64,000 nt of DNA from Pseudophaeomoniella oleicola (GCA_003868215.1 QWDQ01000024.1:248001-312000); one strand, 5' to 3'. Counted from the stretch's first letter, positions 48,101 through 57,781 are shown. Made by a program: numbers and translations. Notes: generated by a model not told the origin, from the sequence alone.

Positions 48101-48520
48101 ACCAATTTCTTGGATCGTGACAGTTTAGGTGGTCTTGCCGTTGCTATCCGGGACTACAGAGGTGGTGTGGTCATGATTTCCCACAACGAGGAATTTGTTG
48201 GCGCTCTTTGCCCAGAACAATTATACGTCGAGAACGGACGTGTCACTCACAAGGGTCACGTCGCCGTCTCCCTCGATCGATTTGAAGACAGCAGGCCCGG
48301 CTCAAGTACTGTAAGTAGCGCCGTCTCCAGCGCTACCGCATCTGCCGTCAACTCGGGAGTCGAAGACAACGGCGACATGAAGTTCAAGGCGAAGAAGAAG
48401 AAGAAATTGACGCGTGCCCAACTGAAGGACCGGGAGGTCCGCAGACGTTTGAGACACATTGAGTGGCTCAACAGCCCCAAGGGTACTCCTCATCCACCTG
48501 ACACGGACGATGAAGCTTAG
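45167..48520 (+). CDS. NEW1: ABCF ATPase New1/Elf1, translation factor, 1117 aa
   Basis: A single uninterrupted exon. The domain order is HEAT repeats (about residues 35-370), a four-helix region, ABC domain 1 (P-loop GRNGAGKST at about 521-529, LSGGW signature near 606, LLLDEPTNHLD), ABC domain 2 (P-loop GGNGAGKST near 764, LSGGQ near 951, LVLDEPTNFLD) with a chromodomain-like insert (YEVKWVGL), then a Lys-rich tail (KAKKKKKLTRAQL). The insert and the EASREGLGFR and ISHNEEFVGALCPEQ segments match the New1/S. pombe Elf1 branch, not eEF3. New1 is a ribosome-bound ATPase acting at termination and recycling; Elf1 was linked to mRNA export. The yeast Asn/Gln-rich prion domain is absent. A second in-frame ATG lies at 45203. 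Confidence 0.92.
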   Translation: MPHQISPETTPNMPTMIAKSSNPSGIAPSDEEVSSLLNTILSAESSPQATDAAYALTNLLLQSVGVRGLLGYNIIPEIKKAALDKKSGSKRESAQLILGALFEVFPRTQPLSEVVFLVQDGGVLNVVLDGLADKGNVVKEAAQYAIDALFANLSPEAMVIGLLPALERYLRKSTGKWQGAVGAFALLGKMADKAKMGTGSKEEEEAKDLLRESMGRTLKDLIPIVEGGMHDLKSEVAKQALKTMNSLATLLQNDDVAPRIPLLIDTMKNPSAQTLQKAIHALSQTTFVAIVTSPVLAVLTPLLERALNTPSTSQEVLRQTVVVVENLTKLVHDPVEARVFLPKLKPGVQKVKDGASLPEVRELGARTTGVINKAMGDDADGVTSSQIERTSSEDVLKILDAEIKAQGSIKNLDASFVNSSKTYIADMVREDVNMRAMDRIPARIEPYVLSLLSPEQAKPIAENVQTHFIAEDNRKFGGPVQEDDGETEIVNAEFSLAYGGMLLLSHTKLRLLKGHRYGLCGRNGAGKSTLMRAIASGKLEGFPDQDTIKTCFVEHNQGEDADITILQYVAKDPYIENKGTERISEVLSEFGFGAGPAGRQSDKVGSLSGGWKMKLALARAMLLDADVLLLDEPTNHLDVANVKWLQEYLKKHDQITSLIVSHDSGFLDEVCTDIYHYEQKKLVCYKGNLAAFVKQKPEASSYYTLSASNVQFKFPAPGILSGVKSNTRSILRMTNATYTYPGASKPSLQDASLSLTLSSRVAIIGGNGAGKSTLIKMLTGETIPQQGKVEKHPNLRIGYIKQHALEHVEMHLEKTPNQYLQWRYANGDDREVLLKQTRILTDEDKAQMEKPVDLGDGRGPRRLETLMGRQKYKKTFQYEVKWVGLLPKFNTMVSRETLMEWGFQKWIQEFDDHEASREGLGFRVLEPKVISKHFEDVGLDPEIANHNEISGLSGGQKVKVVLAGAMWNNPHLLVLDEPTNFLDRDSLGGLAVAIRDYRGGVVMISHNEEFVGALCPEQLYVENGRVTHKGHVAVSLDRFEDSRPGSSTVSSAVSSATASAVNSGVEDNGDMKFKAKKKKKLTRAQLKDREVRRRLRHIEWLNSPKGTPHPPDTDDEA

Positions 48521-49229
48521 GCCGTCGCTAAGTGGGTGGTCAATTGATCGACATGTCTTCAAAGATGCATGAGCGTCATTCAAAGATGCATGAGCGTCAC
48601 GGCGTTGATTCGGTGTGTGTATGTGTTGTGTGCTGTAATTCGGGGGAACCACACGGAAAAAAGGGGTGGTTGATGACAAGTTTGTTTCCTCAAGACTTTG
48701 AGGGACGGAGATATCTTCTTTTGTCCGTTTCCAAGATAGACTAGAGAGGTGATTAGATGCCAGCATGACCGTTTTGTTTTTGGGTAGTTTTGTATGTTAA
48801 ACGTTTTTCCTCTTTTTCTGTTTGTGGCTTTTATACTGCTTGAATTTCTTAGACAGAAGCAAAGAGAGATACAACTCTATGGTATTTTCTTTTGATTAGA
48901 TGAAGGCTCAACGCAATTGAACAGAACATCTATAGATATATATTCGGCTTTTGGGCTTTTGTCATCTGTGTGTCGTGTCTGCTTGCTAGATGTGTATAGG
49001 ATTGCTATGAAGATAGGTCTACCTACCGCAGAACCGTCATATACGTAATGCCTCGGGCTGTTTGACTCGCAATCCAAAGCACTCAAGGGTCTGCAGATCT
49101 ACTGCATGTAAATTGACCGACGTATTTGACCGACGCAAGAAACTGCCCGACATCTACCACTCGGCTTCGGAGTATATGTCAGAGTTCGGGTGCATCGCCT
49201 AAGCGCATGTAATTCCAACAGACTGTCGA
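48521..49229. other. Intergenic between convergent genes
   Basis: This holds the 3' flanks of NEW1 and the AIF-like gene, with a 21-bp perfect tandem duplication at 48558-48599. No gene is seen. Confidence 0.6.
48558..48599. repeat. Perfect 21-bp tandem duplication
   Basis: Two adjoining identical 21-bp units, each holding AAAGATGCATGAGCGTCA, start 38 nt after the NEW1 stop codon and so probably lie in its 3' UTR. Confidence 0.9.
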
Positions 49230-50827
49230 TCAGATTAGATCAGGTATCAGCCGGAACAGAAAATCTAAGTAGTCTTTTTCATTTTTGGAGGTGAGGTTGG
49301 AACAGAGACAGGAACGATGTAGAGAGAGGGAGGGAGAGAAGTGTGCTCTATACGTACTTGAATACCCCAAATCATCGCCAAACATGTACGCCAGAACATC
49401 TTCTCCGCTTTTCACGCCTTCCGCAGGACTATATGTGGCCGCCTTCTTTCCCACGGCGAGCCCCATCATCGGCGGAACATTTGGTTGCAGTTCAAGGAAC
49501 GTCGGGGTCATGATGCCACCGGAAAGGTCGCTGAGGATCTGCTGGTGGATGTTGAAGGCGGCGTAGTGACCGTGGTGCATTGCTGTGCCACAGCGTTTGA
49601 TCCCGCTCCAGGAGGCGATGTCGCCTGCTGCGAAGTGGTACTTCGAGTTGGGTGTGCCGGCGCTGAAAGTCAGGCTGTAATCGAGGGAGATCGTTAGTGA
49701 ACGTAGTTAAGAGAAATCATGCACGACATCGATATAATACGTACGATGGTTCAATCTTCACATAGCCATCTTTATCTAGCGCTATGGCTGGGAGATAAGA
49801 GGAGGTCGGACTGGGTTGAGATACTGCATTGATCACATGGCCTGCCTCAATGGAGCCGCCGTCAGAGAGCTTAAGGTCAAGACTTGAAGCTCTCCCCTCG
49901 TCATCCCTTTCATTTGCAACCATCTGTGCGACCCGTGAGTTAAGGAATACGTCTACCCCAGCTTCTTGTAGTAGTTCCAAGGCACGGTCTTTGAATTCGT
50001 CCGACAGTGGTTCTGCTGAGAGCAGCTTGGATCTCGAATGTATCAACGTGATTTTCAGGTTAGGCTGAACTAACTTAAGCTCAGCCGCCATTTCGATGCC
50101 AACAGCTCCTAATCATGGGAAGGACGACCGTCAGCAAATACACAGAGATCCGTAATGATGCAGTGAGGGTAGGGTGGTGACCAACCTCCACCGATGACAA
50201 CGACACCGTTACTTGCATTCTTTGCTTGGGTAATGTGATTCGTCGTTTCCGAGATGTATTCGGCTCTGCCCAACGATTGTGGGACGCTCGGCCACGTTCG
50301 TCTCAGGCCGGAACTCGCAATCAAGTAATCGTACTTCTCTTCAAGCTTTGTAGCGGTCCCTGCTTCTTTGATTACAGCAAGCCTCTTTTGACAATCGACG
50401 GTCTCGACGCTGCCCTGTATGCAACGGACTTGGGGTGTCTGAAGAGCCGATAGAGTGTCGAATTTCTTCCATGCTATCGAGGCGTAGTCTTCTGTCGCAA
50501 GTGCTAGTGGTGACCCAATGACATGGTCTAGGCCCTTCCTTTGTCAGCTATCACCTCAAGACATCCTGTCACTAGGTGAATCATAAAGCTTGCAAAACAC
50601 TGACAGTAGCCGTCTCTCTCATCTACGATAGTTATTTGGACAGGAATTCTTTTCGCTGTCTCAGTGGTCGACTCTTGCAAAGAAGCCCGTTTGAAGCGAC
50701 ATGGCCGTCCATCACAGAGATCTAGGAGGTTCACCGTTGCTGCAAGACCAGCGTAAGATCCGCCAATGACCAGTACTTTGTAAGAGCATGTAGCATTGGG
50801 GCTAGCGATATTTTCGTTTGAGGGCAT
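49230..50827 (-). CDS. AIF-like FAD/NAD(P)H oxidoreductase, about 426-457 aa
   Basis: Exons on the minus strand are 50827-50605, 50527-50186, 50108-49745 and 49674-49230; introns are 70-77 nt. The protein has two Rossmann folds: FAD-binding VLVIGGSYAGLAA near residues 22-34, and NAD(P)H-binding VVVIGGGAVGIEMAAEL around 183-199, then the second FAD contact FAAGDIASW. This is the pattern of the AIF/AMID/FSP1 family of NAD(P)H-quinone oxidoreductases. No clear mitochondrial presequence is seen. The 3' end is uncertain: a further stop-free 93-nt intron (49357-49265, GTACGT...TTAG) may be removed, giving 426 residues ending SNFLFRLIPDLI; unspliced, a Ser/Leu/Lys-rich insert stays and the length is 457. 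Confidence 0.8.
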
Positions 50828-52267
50828 AATGGGAAGCAAAACTCCTGATAGTCACAGCCAAGGGTCGAGTTATGAGAAGACTATCTCTCAACAGTGAGGA
50901 CCAACCTTGGGGACACGGTTCTAGAGAGAGATGGCTCAGAAGTCATTGGTGTCCGACCAAGACCGATCTCGGATCAAAAGTGGGCGAACAAGCGTTCGCT
51001 TGAGATGAACTCCTCGTGTTGGATATCTCCCGGATCTAAAGCCATAGCCATCGTAGCATGCGACTACCAAGGCGCTGTAGGATTGACCGGCGGAGTATGC
51101 TGGAGGTTGTTAGTCTCAAATAGGGGATTCACTGGAAAAGTCCAGTCATTATCTGATCCGAAATGCCGCTAATAGTGGATTGATTTGGGTGAGCTTTTCT
51201 GTTATCTGATCCACCAATACGCCGAAGCGAAATGAAATGGCCTTTGAGAGGAAAGATGTATCTCAACTGGATCCAATGACTCTAGTCACATTGACCATAG
51301 ACCAGAGTATTTTGACGCCAAACGAATACAACCTTCACAAATGGCAGCTTCGCCAAGTGGGCACTTTATTCTCGCCAAAGTCCAAATTCTTTTGAATCCT
51401 CGGATAGACGTATCCCAGACGGGGCAAAACACCATCAGAGTATCAGCAGCGTCAATAGAGATATAGCAACATAACATCATTATAGAGTCATCAACTTCGG
51501 ATTATGCCGTCGTCTCTCTGGTCGAGATACAAGTTCAGAAGAGAAACGACGGTTGGTTCGGGAATATTGGATAGCTCGAAGGAGAGGTTACTTGATATGG
51601 TTGATTACTGTAAATCGTCCGAAGACATCCGTTCGCTCATCATCCGTCGCCACGGAGCTTTGATGTTTGATGTAATGGAATGGAATCAGTGATGATCATA
51701 TGAGGAAGTTGTTGAGTGTTGCTTTGTGATAAGCTGAGAAGTTGAAGCATCGCAACGGTTCAATCCGGATGTGCATTGGATTGTCTCCATGTCCCAGCGG
51801 GCCCCTCGCCCATACTACGTAGTACACTTCAGTTTCCAATGATAAGCGGATAAGACAGCGAATTTAGGTAATAGGTAATATTGACGTTTGTTTTGCGGGG
51901 GAGACGCTGCTTACAAGTTAAAGACTTTGCGGGGCTCCCCATGGATTGTTACATTACCTTACCGAGGTACTACGTAGTAGGTACCTAGGTAGGTATTTAC
52001 TGTATTTACTACGTCCCTTAGGAGGTCCCTTAGGAGGTCCCTTAGGTACTGTAAGTTACTACAATGATCACTCGCCATGGACAGGGCAAGGATAATATTA
52101 TTTGATTCTCCCTCCATTATCCTCCTTTGCCTATTACGTAGGTAGGTTGTATGTAGTGTTGTCTTTCTCCAGTAACTTATATTACTACTGTCTATCCTCC
52201 ACCTGCTTCCTGCTCAGTCCCTTTTGAGTCGAGAGTCTACTATTGTCACTGTCAAAACAATTGGGCT
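50828..52267. other. Divergent promoter region, AIF-like gene and mcdA
   Basis: No gene is supported. It holds TACTACGTAGTA elements at 51812-51826 and 51967-51979, and a 12-bp triple repeat at 52013-52046, about 220 nt before the mcdA ATG. Confidence 0.6.
52013..52046. repeat. Three tandem GTCCCTTAGGAG units
   Basis: Two full 12-bp units and a third of 10 bp, without mismatch, in the mcdA promoter region next to TACTACGTAGTA and TACCTAGGTAGGTA sequence. Confidence 0.85.
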
Positions 52268-53932
52268 ATGGCTTTCATTGCAGGTAAAGCTCCTCGCACT
52301 GTGCTGAGCCGAGGTCCATTGCGCTCTCCCACCGCTCGCCATTCGACTGCCCTTCCACATATCCTTCATCATACCTCACGACAACGACCACAGACGTCGC
52401 GCACAGCCATGTCGGCCTTTTCGACCTCCTCTCAAGTACAGTATTCGGCGGGTCAACCGCCGGGGAAGCTACCCGAATACGATCATGAAGTCGTTGACAT
52501 GGCCACTTATATTCACGATTACAAAATTGAGTCACAGCTGGCGATGGAAACAGCTCGCTTCGTTTTACTGGATACCCTAGGCTGCGGTCTTGAAGCCTTG
52601 AGGTTTCCACAATGCAAGAACATGCTCGGCCCCGTCGTGGAGGGAACGGTAGTGCCCAATGGCACAAAAGTTCCAGGAACACCATTCCAGCTAGACCCAG
52701 TCGTGGGGGCGTTCAACATCGGTGCGATGATCAGATGGCTCGATTACAACGATACATGGCTAGCCGCTGAATGGGGCCATCCTTCAGACAACCTTGGGGC
52801 TATCCTTGCCGTGGCAGACTGGATGGCCCGAACAAATCGCAACGGAGGCAAGAAAATTGGAGATGGCAAAATCCCCAAGGTGAAAGACGTATTGGAAGGC
52901 ATGATCAAAGCCCATGAGCTCCAGGGAGTGATGGCCCTGGAAAACTCCTTCAACAAGGTGGGACTGGACCATGTCGTTCTCGTCAAGGTTGCATCTGGCG
53001 CTGTTATAAGCAAACTGCTAGGCCTCAATGAAGTCCAGACTCGAGACGTGATCACACACGCTTGGGTTGATGGATCTTCTCTTCGCACCTATAGGCATGC
53101 TCCAAATGCCATGTCGAGGAAGTCATGGGCTGCCGGCGATGCCTGTCAGAAAGCTGTCAATATTGCACTAAGGGTCCAGAGAGGAGAGAAGGGCATGCCG
53201 ACCGCTCTGTCGACCCCCATATGGGGATTCTACGATACCATGTTTAAAGGGAAGAAATTTGGCTTTCAACGTCCGTACGGAAGCTACGTCATGGAAAACG
53301 TACTTTTCAAGGTCTCATATCCGGCTGAATTCCATTCACAGACTGCGATCGAAGCAGCAGCAAAAGTCAATGATATGCTCCAGATAAGAGGCTTATCAGC
53401 GGCCGACATCAAGGACATTACTATCCGCACACATGAGGCCTGCGTTAGAATCATTGACAAGCAGTTCAAACCGTTGGATAACTATGCTGACCGTGATCAC
53501 TGTGTCCAATACATGGTCTCAGTCATGCTTGTATTGAAACGTCTAACAGCGAACGACTATAGTGATGACTCCGAGGCGGCCAACCACCCATTGGTGGAAG
53601 ACCTCCGAAAGCGCATCAAATGCGTCGAGGACCCTCAGTTTACAAAGGACTATCACGATGCCTCTCTCCGAAGCATTCCAAATGCCTTGACCGTCACCCT
53701 GAATAACGGCGAGACGCTTGACGAGGTCGCCGTGGAGGCACCACTGGGCCACAAATTCCGACGTCAAGAAGCATACCCACACATCCTTGAGAAGTACAAG
53801 CGACATCTTCTCCCCCACTACCCTGAAGATAAAGTCAAAGAGCTGATCGGACTTGGCAACGACGCCTCCAAACTTGATTCGATGGACGTCGACAAGTACG
53901 TTGACCTGTATGTCAAGGATACCGTGGGATGA
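52268..53932 (+). CDS. mcdA: 2-methylcitrate dehydratase, PrpD/MmgE family, mitochondrial, 554 aa
   Basis: A single exon. The first 55 residues are Arg/Ser/His-rich without acidic residues, as in a mitochondrial presequence. The MmgE/PrpD core follows: DYNDTW (159-164), WGHPSDNLGA with the active-site His171, VWVDG-like HAWVDGSSLRTYRHAP, GDACQKAVNIAL, and PIWGFYDTMFKG. The length is typical for fungal 2-methylcitrate dehydratases. The family also includes cis-aconitate decarboxylases, but the neighbouring 2-methylcitrate synthase and 2-methylisocitrate lyase favour dehydration of 2-methylcitrate to 2-methyl-cis-aconitate. It completes the set of dedicated methylcitrate-cycle enzymes in this window. 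Confidence 0.9.
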   Translation: MAFIAGKAPRTVLSRGPLRSPTARHSTALPHILHHTSRQRPQTSRTAMSAFSTSSQVQYSAGQPPGKLPEYDHEVVDMATYIHDYKIESQLAMETARFVLLDTLGCGLEALRFPQCKNMLGPVVEGTVVPNGTKVPGTPFQLDPVVGAFNIGAMIRWLDYNDTWLAAEWGHPSDNLGAILAVADWMARTNRNGGKKIGDGKIPKVKDVLEGMIKAHELQGVMALENSFNKVGLDHVVLVKVASGAVISKLLGLNEVQTRDVITHAWVDGSSLRTYRHAPNAMSRKSWAAGDACQKAVNIALRVQRGEKGMPTALSTPIWGFYDTMFKGKKFGFQRPYGSYVMENVLFKVSYPAEFHSQTAIEAAAKVNDMLQIRGLSAADIKDITIRTHEACVRIIDKQFKPLDNYADRDHCVQYMVSVMLVLKRLTANDYSDDSEAANHPLVEDLRKRIKCVEDPQFTKDYHDASLRSIPNALTVTLNNGETLDEVAVEAPLGHKFRRQEAYPHILEKYKRHLLPHYPEDKVKELIGLGNDASKLDSMDVDKYVDLYVKDTVG

Positions 53933-54231
53933 TCTGTGAGGAAGAGAACGTGATTACCATGTTAGATACAAAGGTGCTCGGACATCAGCTCATCTCTCTT
54001 TCGTGGTCGTAGTAGAAACAGATAGTCATAAGCATTCCATTTCACATTATCTTATAAATTCCAGACGGGCCGTTGCTATTCATATCAAACATGAAACACG
54101 CCGTGCAGTCCCCTCTTCTTTCTAAGTATAAACCCTCTCGTAGTGCTCGGTACCAGAACGCCTTCCAACAGCCTAAATATCGCAAATGTCTATAATTAGA
54201 TCATACAACTCCAGCATCTCTGCAAACATCA

Positions 54232-55185
54232 TCAACCAACCACCACAACCCCAACCACGAACCCCAAAAACACCAAAGCGGACCCTGGAACTCTTTTCAT
54301 GTCTCCAGCGCTCTCGCCCGTAACTGTCGAAGAACTAGCGCTCGCGGAGGCCGACGACAATGACGGTGTAGTCGCAGACGTAGACGCGGCCACGACGGTC
54401 GAAGATACGGTCGAAGTGGTCAAAGAGTTACTAGGTGTTGTGGCAGCGCTTGCGCGTGATGAAGCGATGGTGCTCCGAAGTGTTCTTGTGGATTCGGGGA
54501 GGACGGCCGAGGTGGATGTGAGAAGAGTTGTTGTTCTTGCTGAAGATGCGGTGGATGATGATGCTGCTACGGTTGCTGTAGATATTGAGGTGGAAGATGA
54601 GACGGGGGTCGATGTACCCGAGGCACTGTTTCCAGATATATCTACGGACATTGCAACGCCGGCTCTTGCGTCTTGTAGGTCATTGATTGATAGGAAATTC
54701 TGGTAGTCGAACTTCGTACCCTTATTCGGCAGGCCTTGAATATTGCCTTTTCTATCGCTCTGTGTGAAAAGCAGGAACGAGTACTGCCTCTTTCCAGACT
54801 CCCCGAACGAGCCTGGCTTTTGGTACTGTAACGTAGGGGTTGTGGTGGATGAAATGGCTGTCTCGTCACCATCGCTTCCGAACCCAGTCTGTAAGAAATG
54901 TAGTGCCAGATTGTTGACATCCGTACTGTCGACCATCATGACGACGAATCTCACCAGAGTGTTGACACCAGATGAATCTCCGAGTGCAAAGGCTGGCGTC
55001 TTTGATGCCTCTGAAAGTGAGATCGTGGACCCGTCAGCGAATCCATCCAGCCCACTACCATCGAACCCAACCGTCAGCGAGATATCTGAAGGGTCGAAGC
55101 CGGAGGAGAGTTGCGAAGGTACGGAAGTTGCCAGAGCAGAGGCTAGAAGATTAAAGGCATAGACTAGAGCGCGGACTGAACGCAT
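54232..55185 (-). CDS. GPI-anchored PEBP-like cell-surface protein, 317 aa
   Basis: A single exon; the start is the first ATG of the frame at 55185, giving a signal peptide (MRSVRALVYAFNLLASALA). A phosphatidylethanolamine-binding-protein-like domain covers about residues 25-185, with RFVVMMVDSTDVN, LHFLQTGF, YQKPGSFGESGKRQYSFLLF. The usual DPD ligand loop is altered (VDSTD). A Ser/Thr-rich stalk of about 100 residues follows, then a hydrophobic tail (VPGSALVFLGFVVGVVVVG) fitting a GPI-attachment signal. Such secreted PEBP-like proteins are common in filamentous ascomycetes; their role at the wall is unknown. It ends about 300 nt from the 3' end of mcdA. Confidence 0.82.
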   Translation of the reverse strand: MRSVRALVYAFNLLASALATSVPSQLSSGFDPSDISLTVGFDGSGLDGFADGSTISLSEASKTPAFALGDSSGVNTLVRFVVMMVDSTDVNNLALHFLQTGFGSDGDETAISSTTTPTLQYQKPGSFGESGKRQYSFLLFTQSDRKGNIQGLPNKGTKFDYQNFLSINDLQDARAGVAMSVDISGNSASGTSTPVSSSTSISTATVAASSSTASSARTTTLLTSTSAVLPESTRTLRSTIASSRASAATTPSNSLTTSTVSSTVVAASTSATTPSLSSASASASSSTVTGESAGDMKRVPGSALVFLGFVVGVVVVG

Positions 55186-56629
55186 ATTAATGGTTGGCTT
55201 GAGAGCCAAGTGATTCTTTCGAAACTGAATAACGGCAATGAATGAATTGCAGGATATGATTAGAGTGGTATGAATTCTGAACTGCAAGGAAATGAATTTT
55301 GATGCAAATGAACAGAGAATAACAAGAGGGAGGCACTACCTATAAATGAAGGCGATGAGAAGCGGCCTAGGCGCAAGGAAACATGTAGCACAGCCTCCAG
55401 CTCAGGGATCTTGTCACGAAACGAAGTCCCCATCACTGAGATAGGTCACACAACCGCTGCAACGGTCCTGGTTCAACGGGGAAGCAGCTCTGTCAATCCA
55501 ATGGACCCGCCGTGAGATGTCCAAAATTGGAAAAGAAGGGTTGCGGTAAAGGAGATCAATCCGGGGGAGAGATCGCGTTTCAGATGTGTCTCAGAACCAC
55601 CGCAGAATCATGACGGGTGTTGCAAAACGAGAATCAATGAAGATCCATAATTAGATCCAGTAAGGCTTGCCACGATGTGCAGATATAGTGTTCTTCATGG
55701 TATTGCAGAGCTCGAACTCTTCCACTCATTGTCTGTTAGGGGTCGGCCTATGAAGGCAAGAGATGTGTTGATCGAAGCGAATCAGGCGCGAACAGATTAA
55801 GCAGAGACTGCTGAGTGGTGAAGCAAATACTCCAAGGCAAGAAGAGAGAATATCATTGTGTTCACTTCGTCTTACTTGTTGACGTTGACACCAGCGACTT
55901 ACCACCTTCTCACTTCTGATGCTATAACTCCTTAGGACCCGTCTGCTGCTTGGATGCCAGAATATTGTGATGAAATGGATTCAGAATATGCATGTACAAG
56001 CGGCAACAGCACAGGCTGTCTTTGCTAAACCATTGAGGGTTGTGATGTGATGCTTCATAGTGCTGCCAACCTTCGGGAATGCCATTGAAATTGCCATTGA
56101 TCCTTGTTTGGGAGAGATGCTATCGACATCTTCATGTAACAGTGCAACAGACACAATTCAAACAATGAATCCATATATCACTAAGGCACCCTTCGGTCTG
56201 CGAAGACCTTTCTGGTGATCAGTATAAGATTAATGTACCTCGCAAGATATCGTTTTGGGTAGAAGTGTCATTGTTTCTCGGAGTGGGGCGAACTGAAATG
56301 TCAATGACAATGACAAAGACTCTGAAAGCAGCATCAATTCATCTGCATCACCACTTCACCCAAAACAGATTACATCATGATACTCTCTCTATTGACCATG
56401 ATAAAGCACCAAGTGTAGGGCAGAATGCTTAAAGGTTGGAACGTTTGATGATGATGTAAAGTATTTATCCCTAGACAACGAAGGTAGCAGTTAATATATA
56501 TATTACTAGTTCCGAGGCTGGCATCACCGTTTACATGACTCTCAAATTAACCAACACTAAGAAGTGATATCAGACTCAGAGGTGCTGAAATTTCAATACA
56601 GTGACCCTTCAACCTTATCAAGACACAAT
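55186..56629. other. Intergenic, no supported gene
   Basis: Upstream regions of the PEBP-like gene (minus) and the 70-aa gene (plus). I see no gene, repeat or notable motif. Confidence 0.55.
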
Positions 56630-56921
56630 ATGCCATCATCCAAGGGCGAGCCCACCGATCCTCAGCTGAGAGAAAAGGTCAAGGAAGAGGTCAAAAGCGA
56701 AGAAAAGGGTAGGCAAATCATTTCAATGTCTAGTTCTGCTCGGTCAAGGCAGGCTTGTAGAAAGAAGTCTCCGCTGACAACGCCTAGGAGGTGGTGCTGG
56801 AAGCTGGTCGGCATGGAAGGCTGGAGAACTTGCCCGACGATATGAAGCCGAAGGGGGAGACTACGAAGACAAAGGAGATCACAAGAACAAATCTCAGAAA
56901 GGACCTCCTGAGAAGAAATGA
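56630..56921 (+). CDS. Small conserved fungal protein, 70 aa
   Basis: Exons are 56630-56708 and 56788-56921, joined over a 79-nt intron (GTAGGC...CTAG, branch CGCTGAC). The product starts MPSSKGEPTDPQLREKVKEE, continues VKSEEKGGGAGSWSAWKAGE, and ends in a Lys/Asp/Gly-rich tail (GDYEDKGDHKNKSQKGPPEKK). The order 'charged helix, Gly-rich SWSAWKAxxLAxxYExxGG, basic tail' recurs in short proteins of many filamentous ascomycetes that I know only as hypothetical. It is hydrophilic and probably largely helical or disordered. Unspliced, the frame drifts into unrelated sequence, which supports the intron. Confidence 0.75.
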
Positions 56922-57089
56922 GAGACTTTGAGGACGAATATAGTTGCCAGAAGTGTTCAAACGTAGATTGATCATTCGATAGCTAGTATACAATGACTCC
57001 TATCATAGCCTGTATCTTCAAGCAAGAACATCACAGATCCAATCCGTTGATGCAACTCCCCCATAAATATAGTACCTGAACCTCAACAC

Positions 57090-57781
57090 TTACAGAGCCT
57101 TCTTGAGATCACCTTCTGCGCTCTTTACTGTAGCTATTGCTTCTCCCTCAAGTTCCTTGAGTGCTCCTGCCGTTGATCCTTTTTGGCTTCTCTGCCATAG
57201 AAGAATTCGGGTGACTTGCACAGTCCCAACGATGGCTAAAGCAAAGTTGACAGCAGCCAGTCTAGTGACATATTAGCCATACTGATCAAACACATGAAGA
57301 CGAGGTGGATAGCACTACTGGCACTGCCAGAGGTTGAACAAGGAACACGTACAGAACGTTTCTCGGCCTGATAATAAAGCACCATCTTGTCCAGATGCTT
57401 CCGGTAGCGGTCAAGGCAGCATTTTGCGTCAAAGACAGCTTCTCAGCAGGCCTGAAGAAGTCGCCGATGCCAGCAATAACCAATGCCCACTTCATGACTG
57501 GCGCCCTGTGAGTCGATGTCAGCCAGTCGTCCAATATTTGATATGCTTGTTGCGCTAGTTCCATCCCGCAGAAGAGAGACCTACCAGAAATGCACGGTCT
57601 TGACACCAACCTCTGAGGTCCATAGTCTCTGGAAAATATTCTGGGCTTGCTGCGTTGGAGCGGCTGTAGCATCGGTGGTCGCAAAACGTCTGCCGATGAC
57701 CTGTCTATTTCTGAGAGGGGCGCGCGTCGCAGCTGAGCGTGCGGCTTGGTTGAAGAAACGGAGTCCAAGGCGAGAAGACAT
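57090..57781 (-). CDS. MPC2: Mitochondrial pyruvate carrier subunit, MPC2-type, 173 aa
   Basis: Exons on the minus strand are 57781-57585, 57505-57353 and 57261-57090 (introns 79 and 91 nt). An Arg/Ala-rich presequence-like N-terminus of about 45 residues precedes the MPC domain: WTSEVGVKTVHFWAPVMKWA, VIAGIGDFFRPAEKLSLTQN, and TGSIWTRWCFIIRPRNVLLA, with membrane helices through about residue 140. The C-terminal tail is helical and charged (KELEGEAIATVKSAEG). MPC proteins import pyruvate into the mitochondrial matrix as heterodimers with MPC1. It is near methylcitrate genes whose product is matrix pyruvate, and divergent from a complex I subunit gene. MPC2 versus MPC3-type naming is uncertain in fungi. 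Confidence 0.92.

Noticed and set aside
48301-48400. GTAAGT string inside NEW1 as an intron donor
   Set aside because: The downstream Ser/Ala-rich sequence and Lys-rich tail read on in frame as in relatives, so it is coding.
45167-48520. Elongation factor 3
   Set aside because: The insert in the second ABC domain and the flanking blocks match New1/Elf1, and the protein is longer than eEF3.
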